A stretch of DNA of 64,000 bases from NCBI GenBank assembly GCA_012295225.1, contig WMKK01000006.1, forward strand, positions 186,001 through 250,000. Direction: 5' to 3'. The notes beneath the pieces are model-generated. The model searched no databases. It saw only the letters and a list, made by a program, of their open reading frames with translations, and was not told the DNA's origin. Numbering within the stretch: the first letter of the stretch is position 1; every line of letters begins with the position of its first letter. The DNA is from Ostreococcus mediterraneus. Lineage: Eukaryota; Chlorophyta; Mamiellophyceae; Mamiellales; Bathycoccaceae. Shown here one piece after another: positions 18,932 through 29,051 of this stretch. The translations under genes and the position numbers were made by a program.

Positions 18932-20638
18932 TTACTCGACGAGACGCTTGCCCGCGCGTTCGTCGGCGATGAGGTCGTTGAAGAGCTTGCGGAGCCAGAC
19001 CGTTTTCAACAAGCTCTTGATGATTTGCGTGATGGCGATGGTGAACCAGACGCCAGCGACGCCGTATTGCGGCGCCAGTGTGGCGGCGAGGGGAAGTCGT
19101 GAGAGGTTCAGTAATAACGCACACACGAGCACGGGGTAGGTGACGCCGGTGCCGGTGAACGCGCCCTCGACGGCGCATTCAAGCGCCATGAAAGAGACGA
19201 GCGGGAAGTTCCAGTACATGTACGTCACCGCGCGCGATGCGACTTCGGCGTTTTGAGTGAGCATCCCAACGAGTTGTGGGGCGAAAATCATGAAGAAAAT
19301 TCCAAACGGAATGAGCGCGAGGGAAGCGATGCGAATGGCGCTCCATCCGGCGTCTCTCGCGCGCGTGGCGTTGCGCGCGCCCATCCATTGGCCGACGATC
19401 GTCGACGCACCGATTCTAAACGCCTCAGTCACGGTGAATGGAATGTTTTCGAATTGCTGCCCGAGACCCATGGCGGTGATCGCGAGCGGGTCCACGCTGT
19501 TCAATGTTCGGCCCATGCCGACGTACACCATGGCGAAGACGATGCCGGCGACGGCGACTGGACCGCCCACCATGACGATGTCCTTCAGCGCCTTCCAATT
19601 CGGCCGAGTCCACGGCACTTGCACCTTGAAATCCTTGACCAGCATACGATAATACAATACAATGCCCACACAGTTGGCGATGCTCGTACCCACGGCGGCA
19701 CCGGCGACGCCGAGTTCAGGAAACGGCCCGACGCCGAAAATAAACAGGGGATCCAGCACGACGTTGCACGCCACCATTAATAACGTCACCCAAAGCGCAG
19801 GTTTCATCGACCCAAACCCACGCAAAGTCGCTTCTAATACATTACTGAAACACGCGCCAATAGAACCGATCAACGACGCCTGTAAGTGCTGCTGCGCCAC
19901 CGCAAACGTCGCCGCGCTCGCGATACCCAACGTCTTCGTGTACAGCGTGGTGTGCGGCACCAACGCTAAAAGTGCGAAATACGTAAATAACGCCCCGTAC
20001 AACCCGTCACGAAGCACCGCGCCGATCGCCTTGTAGTCCTTCGCCCCCACCCGCGCGCTCACCTTGCTGTGTACGCCGTAGCCTACGATTGCGCACACCA
20101 AATACAACATCCACCCGGCAAACGCATTCGAGCACAACGCGCTCAAGTCGTCGATCCCGAGTTTACCCACCCAAAACGTATCGGTGAGTGGAAACAGCGA
20201 TCGAAGCAACCCAATCACGGTCGTCGGCCACCCGACGTACCAAATCGCGCGCGTCGTGCTCATCTTTAACAGTTCTGGTAAGTCCTCCTCCTGGCTGTCG
20301 CCGGCGCCGCTCGCGTCCGCGCGCGCGCTCGCGTGCGCGCTCGCGCACCACCCGCGATCGACGCGCGCGCAACCGCGCCCATCGCGCGCTCGCGTCGACG
20401 ACGACGCGCTCGCGTCCTCTCGCGCGCCTCGCGCACCGAACACCGACGTTGGTGGCGCTGATGGTGCGCAGCCAACGGCCCGGGCGCGCGTTCCGCGCCC
20501 CTGACGCGCACCGCACGCATCCCCCGCGCGCGCCCGCGCTCCGCGCGCATCGCGCGAACGCATCGCATCGTCTCGCGCGAACGGCGCGCGCGCGAACGGC
20601 GCGCGCGACGACGCGACGGATGCGGTGGCGCGCGACAT
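18932..20638 (-). CDS. MATE family multidrug/metabolite exporter
   Basis: About 568 residues from the ATG at 20638. A long N-terminal Arg/Ala/Ser-rich region (about 100 residues) precedes the twelve-helix MATE domain, which starts near AIWYVGWPTTVIGLLRSLF. Family features include GATLR-like and LDPLFIFG positions (VVLDPLFIFGVG) and the duplicated six-helix halves. The long leader suggests plastid targeting, as in the plant EDS5/DTX45 group. MATE proteins exchange H+ or Na+ for organic compounds; the substrate cannot be told. The start could be later in the leader. The gene is divergent from the TBC gene. Confidence 0.85.
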   Translation of the reverse strand: MSRATASVASSRAPFARAPFARDDAMRSRDARGARARAGDACGARQGRGTRARAVGCAPSAPPTSVFGARGAREDASASSSTRARDGRGCARVDRGWCASAHASARADASGAGDSQEEDLPELLKMSTTRAIWYVGWPTTVIGLLRSLFPLTDTFWVGKLGIDDLSALCSNAFAGWMLYLVCAIVGYGVHSKVSARVGAKDYKAIGAVLRDGLYGALFTYFALLALVPHTTLYTKTLGIASAATFAVAQQHLQASLIGSIGACFSNVLEATLRGFGSMKPALWVTLLMVACNVVLDPLFIFGVGPFPELGVAGAAVGTSIANCVGIVLYYRMLVKDFKVQVPWTRPNWKALKDIVMVGGPVAVAGIVFAMVYVGMGRTLNSVDPLAITAMGLGQQFENIPFTVTEAFRIGASTIVGQWMGARNATRARDAGWSAIRIASLALIPFGIFFMIFAPQLVGMLTQNAEVASRAVTYMYWNFPLVSFMALECAVEGAFTGTGVTYPVLVCALLLNLSRLPLAATLAPQYGVAGVWFTIAITQIIKSLLKTVWLRKLFNDLIADERAGKRLVE

Positions 20639-20731
20639 GGTGTGGCGGCAGTCTCTCGCGCGCGGCATCGCTCGACACATCGTCGCCAGCAGTGGACGCG
20701 CGCCGCGATCGCGCGCGGGTGGTCGTCGACG

Positions 20732-21892
20732 ATGTTTTCATGCGTGCGCTGCGCGTCGGCGAGGGGCGAGAACGCGAGCGAGGGCGACGTGCGGGGCGTG
20801 AGCTCGCCGTCGTCGTCGTTCTCGTCGATGGGCGAGACCAAGGATGAGTACGGGTTTACGATTTCTCCGAGCGCGCGTCACGCGGGTGAGCCGCGGATGA
20901 TGACATCGGCGTCGATGTCGGCGTCGGATGCGCGGTTTTGGGCGCGCGTGCGCGAGGATACATCGGTGCTGCGCGAGGGCGGGTGCTGGGCGAAGCGCGC
21001 GATCCGTCGAGGCGTGCCAAGAGATTTACGTCGAGACGTGTGGTTTGAGTGTTCTGGCGCGAAAGAGATGCGCGAAAATGCACCGTCAGTGTCGTATTAT
21101 CAAAACTTGCTCCTCATGAAGGTGGATGAGAAGGTGACGGATCAGATTGAGCTCGATTTGGCGAGAACGTTTCCAGAGAATGAAAACTACGAACGCGGCA
21201 ACGGCGCGACGGGAGAGGGCGGGAACGACGTGCTCCGGCGGATATTGTTCGCGTACGCCAGGCATAATCGTACGACGGGGTACTGTCAAGGTATGAACTA
21301 CATCGCAGCGTTTATCTGGATCGTCATGGGTGATGAAGAACGCGCGTTTTGGACGTTCACGGCGTTACTCGACGAGTTGCTCCCGAGCGACGTTCACGCG
21401 AGCGATATCAAGGGCACGATTTCGCAGTATAAAATCCTACACAAGATATTAGACACGCAAGCGCCAAAAATAGCCAAGCACTTGCGTGCGGTAGACGTAG
21501 ATCTGGTGATGATTGCCAGTAAGTGGTTGTTGTGCCTGTTCGTCGAGTCGTTGCCGGCGAGCACGACGGCGCGAGTGCTCGATTGCGTTTTAGCCGAGGG
21601 CGAAAAGGTGTGGTTTCGCGTCGTCATAGCCATGTTAAAGCTATACGAGCGCGAGATTCTGGCTTGTGATAACATGCCAGACGTCATGGTGGCGTTGAAG
21701 GAGCTATATAGGCATCAAACCGACGCCGATGAGCTATTGAACGCCGCGTTTTCGCTCCAGCTGTCGAAAGCGACGATTCGAGGCCACCGAGCGGCGGTAC
21801 AAAGAGACATGGTCGAAGAAGCGGAGCGAAAAGCCGCGGCGCGCGCGGCGGCGTTGAGCGCCATTTCTAATCGTGATGCAAAGAAGCGTTAG
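20732..21892 (+). CDS. TBC-domain Rab GTPase-activating protein
   Basis: 386 residues from ATG 20732. The TBC domain covers most of the protein: GVPRDLRRDVWF opens it, the arginine finger is in DLARTFPEN, and the glutamine finger is in TTGYCQGMNYI. Both catalytic fingers are therefore present, so it should speed GTP hydrolysis by a Rab in membrane traffic. The N-terminus has a short Cys/Ser-rich stretch, and the C-terminus is a charged helix (MVEEAERKAAARAAAL). A TGTAA motif follows the stop. Confidence 0.88.
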   Translation: MFSCVRCASARGENASEGDVRGVSSPSSSFSSMGETKDEYGFTISPSARHAGEPRMMTSASMSASDARFWARVREDTSVLREGGCWAKRAIRRGVPRDLRRDVWFECSGAKEMRENAPSVSYYQNLLLMKVDEKVTDQIELDLARTFPENENYERGNGATGEGGNDVLRRILFAYARHNRTTGYCQGMNYIAAFIWIVMGDEERAFWTFTALLDELLPSDVHASDIKGTISQYKILHKILDTQAPKIAKHLRAVDVDLVMIASKWLLCLFVESLPASTTARVLDCVLAEGEKVWFRVVIAMLKLYEREILACDNMPDVMVALKELYRHQTDADELLNAAFSLQLSKATIRGHRAAVQRDMVEEAERKAAARAAALSAISNRDAKKR

Positions 21893-21978
21893 CAGTCTCG
21901 CGTTGTGTAATAATATCCGTCCAGTAGCTTTCGCTTCAGTGCGCGCCTCGCATCTTCACTCCCGTCGCGCGCCTCGTC

Positions 21979-24900
21979 ATGGCGGTTGATTTAGATGAAA
22001 TGCCACATGAATCACGGCTGCTACGCTATCGCTCGCTTCTCGCGAATCCCGCGCCGTTGCGACGAGAGTTTTGGGACGCCGTCGTGCTCACCTCGAGCTC
22101 CCGCGAGCAATCTGCGTGTTTTAGCGAGCGTCTCGACGCGCTCTTCGACGCAGGCGCGCTTCCAGGTGAGCGCGAGCGATACGTGTGCGTCGCCGATCCC
22201 CCGGGCGGTCGCATCGGATCGGGTGGAGCCACGATTCGCGTCGCCGCGCTCCTCGAGGATTGGTTTGGAGACTTTTGGCGCACGAAGAAGATTTTCGTGC
22301 TTCATACCGGTGGACACAGCGAGCGAGCGCCGCAGCACGGTGCGTGCGGAAAAGCTTTTGCTGAAATCCCTATGGATGCCGCGGGCGTTGGGATGCCTGC
22401 GACGGTGTTGGAGGCCCAGCTGGTGCAGTTGAGCGCATTCGCAAAGGCGTTACCGCCAGGAATTTTTGTCTCCTCGGCTGACGTACTACTCGAGTACGGA
22501 GACGCGCCGTTGTCGTACGATGCTGATACATATGAGGCTATGGAACGCGGGATAACCGCACTGGGTCATCCAAGCCCGTTGATTATTGGCTCGCAACATG
22601 GAGTTTTTTGTTGCGACGCAAAAGAAGTAGAAATGAGGATGGAGGCGATGCGTGCTGGAAATGATCAAACGTCCCTGAGACCACTCATGAGTCATAGGTG
22701 TTTGCAAAAGCCGGGTACCGATGCCATGCGCGAGGCAGGGGCGGTATTATTAGGATATGAAACTGAAAGCGATGAATGGGTGCTGACTGATAGTGCGTTT
22801 CACATCGGCGTCGAGGCGTGCGAAGCACTCATCGCGCTTGCGAAAACGAAAGGGGACGTCTTAGCAGAATGTGAGGTTGATGCTTATGGTGATTTCATGC
22901 AACCACTCGGCCGCAAGGCGGACACGTCATACTTGGATAGAGTGGACCATTTGGCAAGCGTGACGTCTTCAACAAATTTAGATGGTAGCGAACGATTGCG
23001 TCTCGCTCGGCGAGCGGTTGCAGAAGTCATGCACGGGCGACCATTAGTTGTTATTCCTCTACTCACAAGTAGATTTATTCATCTCGGGACTATACCAGAG
23101 TTTCTTTACCATACTACGATGGATGAGAAATGTTTGCGCTTGCTTCCAGCACCTAATTTCCCGGTGAAAATGGCGTCATACATTCATTCTTCCGTTGAGA
23201 CGCCGCCGTTTACAACAATCATGCTCAGTTCGATTGAACAGGGCACATGCATCGGACAAGGCTCATGCCTCGTGAAGTGTGCAGTGCAAGAAGGCGCAAC
23301 GATTGGTGAACGATGCGCGTTGTACGACGTTGACATTTATAACGGAGCCAAGGTGCCACCTGGGACATTCATGCATACCCTTCCTTTGACTGGTGGTAAA
23401 TATGTCACGATTATACTTCATGTTGATGACGTGATGAAGTCTAAAACATCTAGCACCGTGTGCGGCGTTTTAGTCGAAGACGCTGTGAAGATTCTACGTA
23501 AGCACAACGCGCTTCCTTCCGGCGGAGCGTGGGGAGTTGAGCAATCGCATACGACAACACTCGCAACAATTTACCGAGTTGCAAACGAGCGCTACGCCGC
23601 TGAACAATATGCGTTGTGGATGGCGTCCATTTTGCGAAATGAAAAGCAAGAAGAATATGCGTGCCCCTTTGATTCTTCTTCATATTTGAGCATCGCACAG
23701 GCACTACGGTTGCACGCGAATCACACTGAAATGTTGAACAGACAAAATGATTTACACGAGAAGATCATAACGCAGACACTGTATGCCGTGCTCGACGCTA
23801 GTTTACCCGCGGATGAATGGTCGAATCTTGCTGAGCGACGGCATTTGTTGGAGATTCGGAAACGGTGTGAAGATTCATTTCTAAATGAAACGAGCGTTTG
23901 CTCAGAGTTGGAAAAAATGATACCGATTATCGAGAAGAGAATGTACTCGACGCTCCTTCTCCGCGCACGGGTAGCGTTGTCGTTACGACTACCACACGCT
24001 GCGGCGATTGCGCAGACGTTCCTACGCACGATTATCACAGAACTAAGCCTAAGCAAGTTTCCACAGCCGAATAAATGTGGCTCCCAATTCAAGCAAGTCA
24101 TAGTTAAATATCCGGCACGGCTCAACTTCGCGGGTGGATGGACAGATACGCCGCCGTATTGCTTAGAGAATCGAGGCTGTGTGCTTCACGTACCATGCCT
24201 CGTCGATGGCGAAATGCCAATCCTCGCGCGCGCGTCATTTCCACAGGATCCCGGCGATAAGCCCGTCATTCGACTCGCAGTACGAGATCCAATCACTGGT
24301 AACATCAGTACAGAAGACGTAAACACGATGAGTGATCTGCTTACGTACAACGAGCCTTCGTCTCCATTCGCGCTCCACAAGGCTGTTTGGGCATTCTTTT
24401 TGTCTAGCATTTCCGCTCTCGATGCGTCGGCATTTAATCTGGAACTGTACATCATGCACAGGTTCGGAGGCCACCAGTACTTCGATGGGTGCATTGAGCT
24501 TTATTCATCTGTTGATCTTCCTACGGGTTCCGGGTTAGGGACAAGTAGCATTTTAGCATTCGCCATGCTGCACAGTTTGCTTGAGTTGCTGTATGGAGAA
24601 CCGTGGAATTGGTCAGACGACAGAAGTAGACTCGCGTGTCACGTCGTGCGAATCCCCGATACAAAACCCGATACAAAGGGACCCATCGCAAGCATCAAGG
24701 TTGGCTGGATGGCGAACGCGGTTTTGGCCATTGAGCAGCTCATGACCACAGGAGGCGGCTGGCAGGACCAAGTTGGAGGAGCGCTGGTGGGGATGCGGTT
24801 GTCAAGTTCTTCGCCAGGTTGTAATCGTTTCCAATCCGAGATTCGCGATGAGGCGTTACCAAGTTATGCGTACCATGTATTGAGTTTCACCGATGACGAG

Positions 24901-25368
24901 AAAGTCTTGTTCAATCATCGCATTGTGTGCGTCTTTACCGGGACGTGTCGTTTGGCAAAAGGTGTGTGCGACTCTGTAGTCGCCACGTGGCAACGGCGAG
25001 AAGTTGGTGTGGCGTCTGCACTTTCAAATTCGGCAACAATCGCGACGAAAGTGTACGATGCGCTTTCTAAAGATCATGGGAATCAAGGACTAGAAGCAAG
25101 ACTCGCCAAGGTCGGGGTTTTGCTCGAGATGCACAAACACGTACAGCGCGAGCTTTGGCCTTCCATTGAGAGTCCGTCAGTCACGGCGATATATGATGCG
25201 TTACGACCGTTTTGTGAAGGCACATTCATATGTGGTGCTGGCTCGGGTGGTCATGTTGTCGGCATTCTGAGGCCGCACGTTGCTAAAACATCGCCTGATG
25301 TCGCCCAAGCCATAAAATCATGCGGCGTACCGGGAGCGCGTTTGGTGGACATACAGCTCGTACTGTGA
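21979..25368 (+). CDS. FKGP: Bifunctional L-fucokinase / GDP-L-fucose pyrophosphorylase
   Basis: 1129 residues, intronless. The N-terminal half is the GDP-fucose pyrophosphorylase: nucleotide loop PPGGRIGSGGATI near residue 74, and left-handed beta-helix-like repeats around 440-490 (GTCIGQGSCLV, GATIGERCALY). The C-terminal part is a GHMP kinase: LNFAGGWTDTPPYCLE, the ATP loop DLPTGSGLGTSS near 846, and GGWQDQVGGALVG. It salvages free fucose to GDP-fucose, as Arabidopsis FKGP does, at about the same length. Its GC is clearly lower than its neighbours (24 of 60 G+C in the line at 23101, against 40 of 60 at 21541 in the TBC gene), and its codon choice is less biased. Confidence 0.93.
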   Translation: MAVDLDEMPHESRLLRYRSLLANPAPLRREFWDAVVLTSSSREQSACFSERLDALFDAGALPGERERYVCVADPPGGRIGSGGATIRVAALLEDWFGDFWRTKKIFVLHTGGHSERAPQHGACGKAFAEIPMDAAGVGMPATVLEAQLVQLSAFAKALPPGIFVSSADVLLEYGDAPLSYDADTYEAMERGITALGHPSPLIIGSQHGVFCCDAKEVEMRMEAMRAGNDQTSLRPLMSHRCLQKPGTDAMREAGAVLLGYETESDEWVLTDSAFHIGVEACEALIALAKTKGDVLAECEVDAYGDFMQPLGRKADTSYLDRVDHLASVTSSTNLDGSERLRLARRAVAEVMHGRPLVVIPLLTSRFIHLGTIPEFLYHTTMDEKCLRLLPAPNFPVKMASYIHSSVETPPFTTIMLSSIEQGTCIGQGSCLVKCAVQEGATIGERCALYDVDIYNGAKVPPGTFMHTLPLTGGKYVTIILHVDDVMKSKTSSTVCGVLVEDAVKILRKHNALPSGGAWGVEQSHTTTLATIYRVANERYAAEQYALWMASILRNEKQEEYACPFDSSSYLSIAQALRLHANHTEMLNRQNDLHEKIITQTLYAVLDASLPADEWSNLAERRHLLEIRKRCEDSFLNETSVCSELEKMIPIIEKRMYSTLLLRARVALSLRLPHAAAIAQTFLRTIITELSLSKFPQPNKCGSQFKQVIVKYPARLNFAGGWTDTPPYCLENRGCVLHVPCLVDGEMPILARASFPQDPGDKPVIRLAVRDPITGNISTEDVNTMSDLLTYNEPSSPFALHKAVWAFFLSSISALDASAFNLELYIMHRFGGHQYFDGCIELYSSVDLPTGSGLGTSSILAFAMLHSLLELLYGEPWNWSDDRSRLACHVVRIPDTKPDTKGPIASIKVGWMANAVLAIEQLMTTGGGWQDQVGGALVGMRLSSSSPGCNRFQSEIRDEALPSYAYHVLSFTDDEKVLFNHRIVCVFTGTCRLAKGVCDSVVATWQRREVGVASALSNSATIATKVYDALSKDHGNQGLEARLAKVGVLLEMHKHVQRELWPSIESPSVTAIYDALRPFCEGTFICGAGSGGHVVGILRPHVAKTSPDVAQAIKSCGVPGARLVDIQLVL

Positions 25369-25550
25369 TGCACATAAGTCAAATCGCATACACTTTTAGA
25401 ACGATTAAAATTTCATAATAGTTGCTTTTCTTGTGTTTGCTGGAATTGACACTAAGCGCGACTACTCTTTACGAGACCATCAAATGACAAGGTTCAGAAC
25501 GTGTGTCCCGCGCGTCTCGTTTCATTGCCACATCCTATGGACACTTCACA

Positions 25551-26424
25551 ATGAACCACGCTGCGTGCATCATCGGTGTCATCGCGTCTGCCATGGTGCA
25601 CATCTTTTTCGGAAATCGACGAAACGATAAGCCGCCTGCCGACGCGGAAAGCGCCATCACGCATCCGCACAACACGCGTTCGAGCTCATACAACAACGAG
25701 GTTGCGTCGGCATTCGAGAATTGGCAGTGTGACATTTGCGCGTTTGAAAATCGCGCGCTGCGTTCGACGAGCGCGCGAAAGAGCGCGCGCACGTGCTCTA
25801 ACTGCAACAATGACTTCCTTTTCAAGATTTCGTCTCGAAAACACGCGCACAAAGCGCTGATTGAAGAACGACCAGTGCAGGTGAGATAAAGGCGCGTCGA
25901 CGCGTGGGCTCGACTAACCGCGCTTGCATTTTTGTACGAATTAGATTCGCGCACCATACCGCGTCGGGAACGATATTCTTTCTTCTCAGTTCTCCGTGCG
26001 CTTGAATGAACATTCGATGCCGGGCACGCATTTGTACCGCCGTTTCGTTGATAACGTCAAGCACGCGTGCAACCACGACATCGTCTTGGCGTTTCACGGG
26101 ACGAGCGCCACAGCGGCCAAATCGATTCTTCAGAACGGCATGTGCCCTTCGAGACGCATTAATACGCAAGGTGATTGGTTTACGTTAGATATCAACTACG
26201 CATTGACGCGTAGTATTTGCCGAGAAGATCATAGCGCGCAGTGGGGGCAGTCGATTGGCACGAGCGAAAAGAGCGGCGATCACGACTTGCCAAAGCACGT
26301 CGTCGTTATTTGCTTCGCTGTGTACATGCCCAAGACGATCTACATCGGTGAGCACATCGTGTGCACGTGCCACAAACACAGCTTGCCGATTTCTTCTCTC
26401 GAGTTCCCACGCGAAGTTTCATGA
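25551..26424 (+). CDS. Membrane-anchored RanBP2-type zinc finger protein with PARP-like fold
   Basis: Exons 25551-25880 and 25945-26424 give 269 residues. The 64-base intron has donor GTGAGA and branch ACTAAC at 25913-25918. The N-terminus has a hydrophobic stretch (AACIIGVIASAMVHIFF) that may anchor it. Next is a RanBP2-like zinc finger (WQCDIC...CSNC). The C-terminal half has AFHGTSATAAKSILQNGM and later WFTLDINYALTRS, which match the H-G-T and Tyr strands of the NAD-binding site in PARP-like ADP-ribosyltransferases. The acidic catalytic residue is not obvious. Function is unknown; the fold assignment is inference. Confidence 0.6.
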
Positions 26425-26597
26425 ATGCACGCGTGATGAAGACGACGACGAAAACAAACAAACCTCTGTATCAACATGTACACGTAGCGAAACGTAGCGG
26501 CGCGGCGAAACATTAGAATTTACATTCTTTACGCACTCACAATCATTGAATTCGTTGCTTTCGATATTGCATATATCCTAAGTGTACGTGTGTGCAG

Positions 26598-28700
26598 TTA
26601 CTCTGCCGCGGCTTCCGGCGCGGCGTCCGCCGAGTTGTCTTCAAAGCAGCACGTTAAACTTCTCGAGTCGCGCTCGCGGTTTAACACTTCGATGAGCGAC
26701 GTAATCGTGTGTTCACCGTGTACCTTGTTATCACGCGTACGCACGTTGACCGTGGAGTTGGCTTTTTCGCTTTCGCCAACAACCAAAATGTAGTTGCATT
26801 GCTCAAGCTGAGCCTCGCGAACCTTCTTCTGCATCTTGCGATCAGAGTCATCCACCTCGACATGGTGTCCCGCCTTGCGGAGGTGACGCTTGACTTCCCA
26901 CGCGTAGTCTTTGGAGGCTTCAGAAATCGGCACAATCATTATTTGCTTAGGCGAAAGCCAGTACGGCCATTTACCCGCGAAGTGCTCCGTCAAGATCGCA
27001 AACATGCGCTCGACAGAACCTAAGATGGCTCTGTGAATGATAATCGGCCGGACGGGTTTGTTGTCTTCGTCGACGTATGACAAGTCGAAACGAATTGGAA
27101 GTTGGAAATCGAGCTGAACCGTGGCGCATTGGAACTTACGCTTCAACGCGTCGAAGACGGTAATGTCGATCTTCGGCCCGTAGAAAGCACCATCGCCTTC
27201 GTTTAATTTCCATGACTTGCCGCTCTTGTCCAACGCCGCCTTGAGCGCGGACTCCGCCTTGTCCCAAACCTCCAACTCGCCCAAGTAACCCTCCGGGCGC
27301 GTGGACAACGCCATCTCGTACGTCAAACCAAAGACCTCGTACGCTTCGTCCAAGAACTTCATAAAGTTGATGAGCTCGGTCTCCATTTGATCTTGACGAC
27401 AGAAGATGTGAGCGTCGTCTTGTTGGAAGCGGCGCACGCGCGTCAAGCCGTGAAGCGCGCCGGAAAACTCGTTACGATGCAAAACACCGAAATCAGCCAT
27501 GCGCATCGGGAGTTCGCGGTACGTTCTATGACGTTGAGCAAACATGACGCAGTGACCCGGGCAGTTCATGGGTTTGAGACCATACTCCGCCTTCTCGACG
27601 TCAAAGCTAAACATGTTCTCCTTGTAGTGCGCAGCGTGACCAGACGTTTTCCAGAGGTCAAAGTTGTAGATATTCGGCGTAATCACCTCATCGTATTCGT
27701 ACTCCCAATATTTGTCACGCATGAATTGCACCAAGCTGTTGTAGATGCGCGCGCCATTCTTGTGGAAAAAACACGAACCCGGAGAAAGCTGGTGGAAGAA
27801 GAATAATTCTTGAGCAATGCCGAGCGTACGGTGGTCGCGCTTCTTCGCCTCTTCGATGCGCGTATGGTATTCTTTCATGAGCTTGTCATTGGGAAACGTC
27901 ACTGCATACACGCGCGTGAGAGGTTCTTTGGTGACATCCGCGCGCCAGAACGCACGCGAGCATTGGTTCACAGTCACCGCCTTCAACCACGCCGTGTCGG
28001 GCAAGTGCGGTCCGCGGCACAAATCAACCATCGGACCACATCGATAGCAAGAAATCGTCGCCTCTTCGGGCAAGTTGGAAATGAGCTCGATTTTGAACTT
28101 ATTTTCAGCAAACATCTCCAATGCTTCGGCACGGGTGACGACGATGCGTTGGAATTCTTGCTTTTCCTTGATAATCTTTTCCATGCGACCCTTGATGATT
28201 TCCGTGTCTTCGGGAGTCAACGTGCGTTCACCCAAGAAGCAATCGTAGTAGAAACCTTCATCAATCGCCGGCCCGATCGTTAAATCCGCGCCGTACTCCA
28301 ACTCCAACGCCTCACCCAAAACGTGCGCGCTCGAGTGCCAGTAGCACTCCTTCCCTTCGTCGTCGTCAAACGTAAACAACGCCAAGTTGCAATCGCCCTC
28401 CAACGGACGTCGCATATCCCAAAACTCACCGTCCACCTTGGCCACGAGCGCACTCTGCGCAAGCTTCTTATGAATCCCAGATGCAATATCAAACGGCGTC
28501 GTGGCAAACTTCACGCCTTTCTTCTTCGCGCCATCCGGAAGCGTCACCGAGATAGCCGTCCCGACCGCCTTCGCGTCCTCCACCCGCTGCAACTCCCGCG
28601 CATAGTACTTATCAAATAAATCAATACGGTGCGCATAATACGGAGACTTTTCCCGCGCGTGATCCGCGTGCGTCGCCACCGCCACCACCGCGTCCGTCAT
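26598..28700 (-). CDS. Threonyl-tRNA synthetase
   Basis: 700 residues, intronless. Domain order is standard. A TGS domain (ISVTLPDGAKKKGVKF) comes first, then the editing domain with HSSAHVLGEALE and YRCGPMVDLCRGPH, and then the class II catalytic core with LKPMNCPGHC, motif 2 VRRFQQDDAHIFC and motif 3 HRAILGSVERM. An anticodon-binding domain ends it. It charges tRNA-Thr and edits mischarged Ser-tRNA-Thr. I use the ATG at 28700; a GTG 39 bases upstream adds a His/Arg-rich leader. Only one ThrRS appears here, and without a clear transit peptide it is probably cytosolic, or dual-targeted via another start. Confidence 0.95.
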   Translation of the reverse strand: MTDAVVAVATHADHAREKSPYYAHRIDLFDKYYARELQRVEDAKAVGTAISVTLPDGAKKKGVKFATTPFDIASGIHKKLAQSALVAKVDGEFWDMRRPLEGDCNLALFTFDDDEGKECYWHSSAHVLGEALELEYGADLTIGPAIDEGFYYDCFLGERTLTPEDTEIIKGRMEKIIKEKQEFQRIVVTRAEALEMFAENKFKIELISNLPEEATISCYRCGPMVDLCRGPHLPDTAWLKAVTVNQCSRAFWRADVTKEPLTRVYAVTFPNDKLMKEYHTRIEEAKKRDHRTLGIAQELFFFHQLSPGSCFFHKNGARIYNSLVQFMRDKYWEYEYDEVITPNIYNFDLWKTSGHAAHYKENMFSFDVEKAEYGLKPMNCPGHCVMFAQRHRTYRELPMRMADFGVLHRNEFSGALHGLTRVRRFQQDDAHIFCRQDQMETELINFMKFLDEAYEVFGLTYEMALSTRPEGYLGELEVWDKAESALKAALDKSGKSWKLNEGDGAFYGPKIDITVFDALKRKFQCATVQLDFQLPIRFDLSYVDEDNKPVRPIIIHRAILGSVERMFAILTEHFAGKWPYWLSPKQIMIVPISEASKDYAWEVKRHLRKAGHHVEVDDSDRKMQKKVREAQLEQCNYILVVGESEKANSTVNVRTRDNKVHGEHTITSLIEVLNRERDSRSLTCCFEDNSADAAPEAAAE

Positions 28701-29051
28701 TATACCACCGCGCACCGCACCCCGATGTCGATGATCCACAGAAAAAGTACCTTTTGCCTAAAGCTCACCCGTTTACACGTCGTCGAGTCGCGTCGCCGAT
28801 GTCGCCCAAAACTCTTGGAACGCGAAAATACGCGCGTCGCCGCACGCGTGCGTCGCGCAATGTCGCCCACGGCGTCGTCGACGCGCGCGCGAACGCCCAC
28901 ACCGAGTGGGTGAAGAACCCCAGTCGCGCCGGCGCACGCCGAATGTCCGAACGTTGCGACGCCATGCGGCAGTGCCGTCGCGTCGTCGATTCGCGCGCCA
29001 CTTCCCGACGCCTCGACGCCCGCGGACGCGTTATACGACGCCTCGCACGCG
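28701..29051. promoter_or_regulatory. Divergent promoter region ThrRS / methyltransferase
   Basis: 351 bases between two start codons on opposite strands. It is very rich in CG dinucleotides over most of its length, with a less GC-rich patch next to the ThrRS start (about 28735-28780). I see no ORF worth reporting and no clear TATA box. Confidence 0.4.
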
